Positions 63,944 to 64,000 of a stretch of 64,000 nt of DNA are shown one piece after another. A model generated the notes under the pieces. That model ran no database searches. It was given only the letters and a program-made list of their open reading frames with translations, and was not told the DNA's origin. How positions within the stretch are numbered: position 1 is the stretch's first letter; each line of letters opens with the position of its first letter. The stretch spans positions 422,518 through 486,517 of the forward strand of contig NZ_AMBZ01000005.1 of the NCBI RefSeq assembly GCF_000293805.1, in the 5' to 3' direction. The translations under genes and the position numbers were made by a program. The stretch comes from Paenibacillus alvei DSM 29 (GTDB lineage Bacteria; Bacillota; Bacilli; Paenibacillales; Paenibacillaceae).

Positions 63944-64000
63944 ACTGATTCCTCCTCGTCATCTTCATCATCTGGAATCATGACATTACATTCTTTACAG
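63940..64000 (-). CDS. Partial phage gene with CxxC end
   Basis: Only the last 19 codons are visible (CKECNVMIPDDEDDEEESV). Overlaps the ArpU-like start by four bases (GTGA). A Cys pair and an acidic tail suggest a small zinc-ribbon protein. Confidence 0.55.
   Translation of the reverse strand, partial: CKECNVMIPDDEDDEEESV

Larger units (their letters stand above)
35662..64000. mobile_element. Temperate prophage with P2-like contractile tail (partial, runs off window)
   Basis: A contiguous phage block: accessory and regulatory genes nearest the att end, then lysis, tail, head and packaging genes on the minus strand. Hallmarks are GpA-type terminase, lambda-type portal, protease-capsid fusion, sheath, tube, E/E', tape measure, gpX/D/V/U/W/J/I, XkdX, XhlA, holin and amidase. 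No large integrase is in the window; it should sit near the other end. Five frame breaks by single-base run contractions occur in the window, four of them inside this element. Confidence 0.93.

Noticed and set aside
1..64000. CRISPR arrays, tRNA or rRNA genes, insertion sequences
   Set aside because: No regularly spaced repeats, cloverleaf-type or rRNA sequence and no transposase were recognised by eye; a tRNA scan was not run.

Overview
The window looks like chromosome of a Paenibacillus-type Firmicute: strong AGGAGG-like ribosome binding sites, GTG/TTG starts, Paenibacillus-like housekeeping genes, a Gram-positive Flp/Tad pilus locus and a Bacillus/Paenibacillus-type temperate phage. This assignment is inference from gene content; no rRNA, tRNA or CRISPR array was seen.

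Bases 1-26.9 kb are host metabolism. A sugar ABC importer (two permeases and a lipoprotein binding protein, with a cre-like site upstream) precedes a nanE / ROK-kinase pair, suggesting use of N-acetylmannosamine or sialic acid. An EamA exporter, a Cof-type HAD phosphatase, a PhnP-like metallo-hydrolase and a glycerophosphodiesterase follow. Next is a complete sulfate importer (cysT-cysW-cysA-sbp), then a lipoprotein, a TetR regulator, a YigZ protein, glucose-6-phosphate isomerase, a 3-hydroxyisobutyrate-dehydrogenase-like enzyme, RarD, transketolase, PurU, endonuclease IV, a secreted small protein, a membrane protein and a TIGR01777 epimerase.

Bases 26.9-35.66 kb are the downstream part of a Tad (tight adherence / Flp type IVb pilus) operon on the minus strand: tadA C-terminus, tadB, tadC, Flp pilin, TadE-like, large TadG-like, second TadE-like (frameshifted here), TadV prepilin peptidase and an FHA-domain membrane protein. 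The tadA ATPase is cut: only its last ~128 codons remain, and directly upstream of them the sequence becomes prophage.

Bases ~35.66-64.0 kb are a prophage that runs off the window. From its att end come accessory and regulatory genes (HTH proteins, a LytTR-like protein, a catalytic-domain-only serine recombinase, two tiny hydrophobic peptides, a divergent repressor switch). Then, on the minus strand and read from high to low coordinate, come an ArpU-like regulator, a DNA methyltransferase, small early/late genes, Nu1/GpA-type terminase, gpW, lambda-type portal, a protease-capsid fusion, connectors, a P2-like contractile tail (sheath, tube, E/E' chaperone with a TTTGGGG slip site, tape measure, X, D, V, U, W/gp25, J, I, fibre), XkdX, XhlA, holin and a two-enzyme endolysin. 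The mosaic suggests a lambda-type packaging/head module joined to a P2-type tail.

Five genes (TadE-like, gpD, tape measure, sheath, small terminase) are each broken by what looks like exactly one missing base in an A or T run. They lie in both host and phage DNA. Sequence error is the simplest explanation for most of them, but the sheath site also has the form of a classical -1 slippery heptamer.
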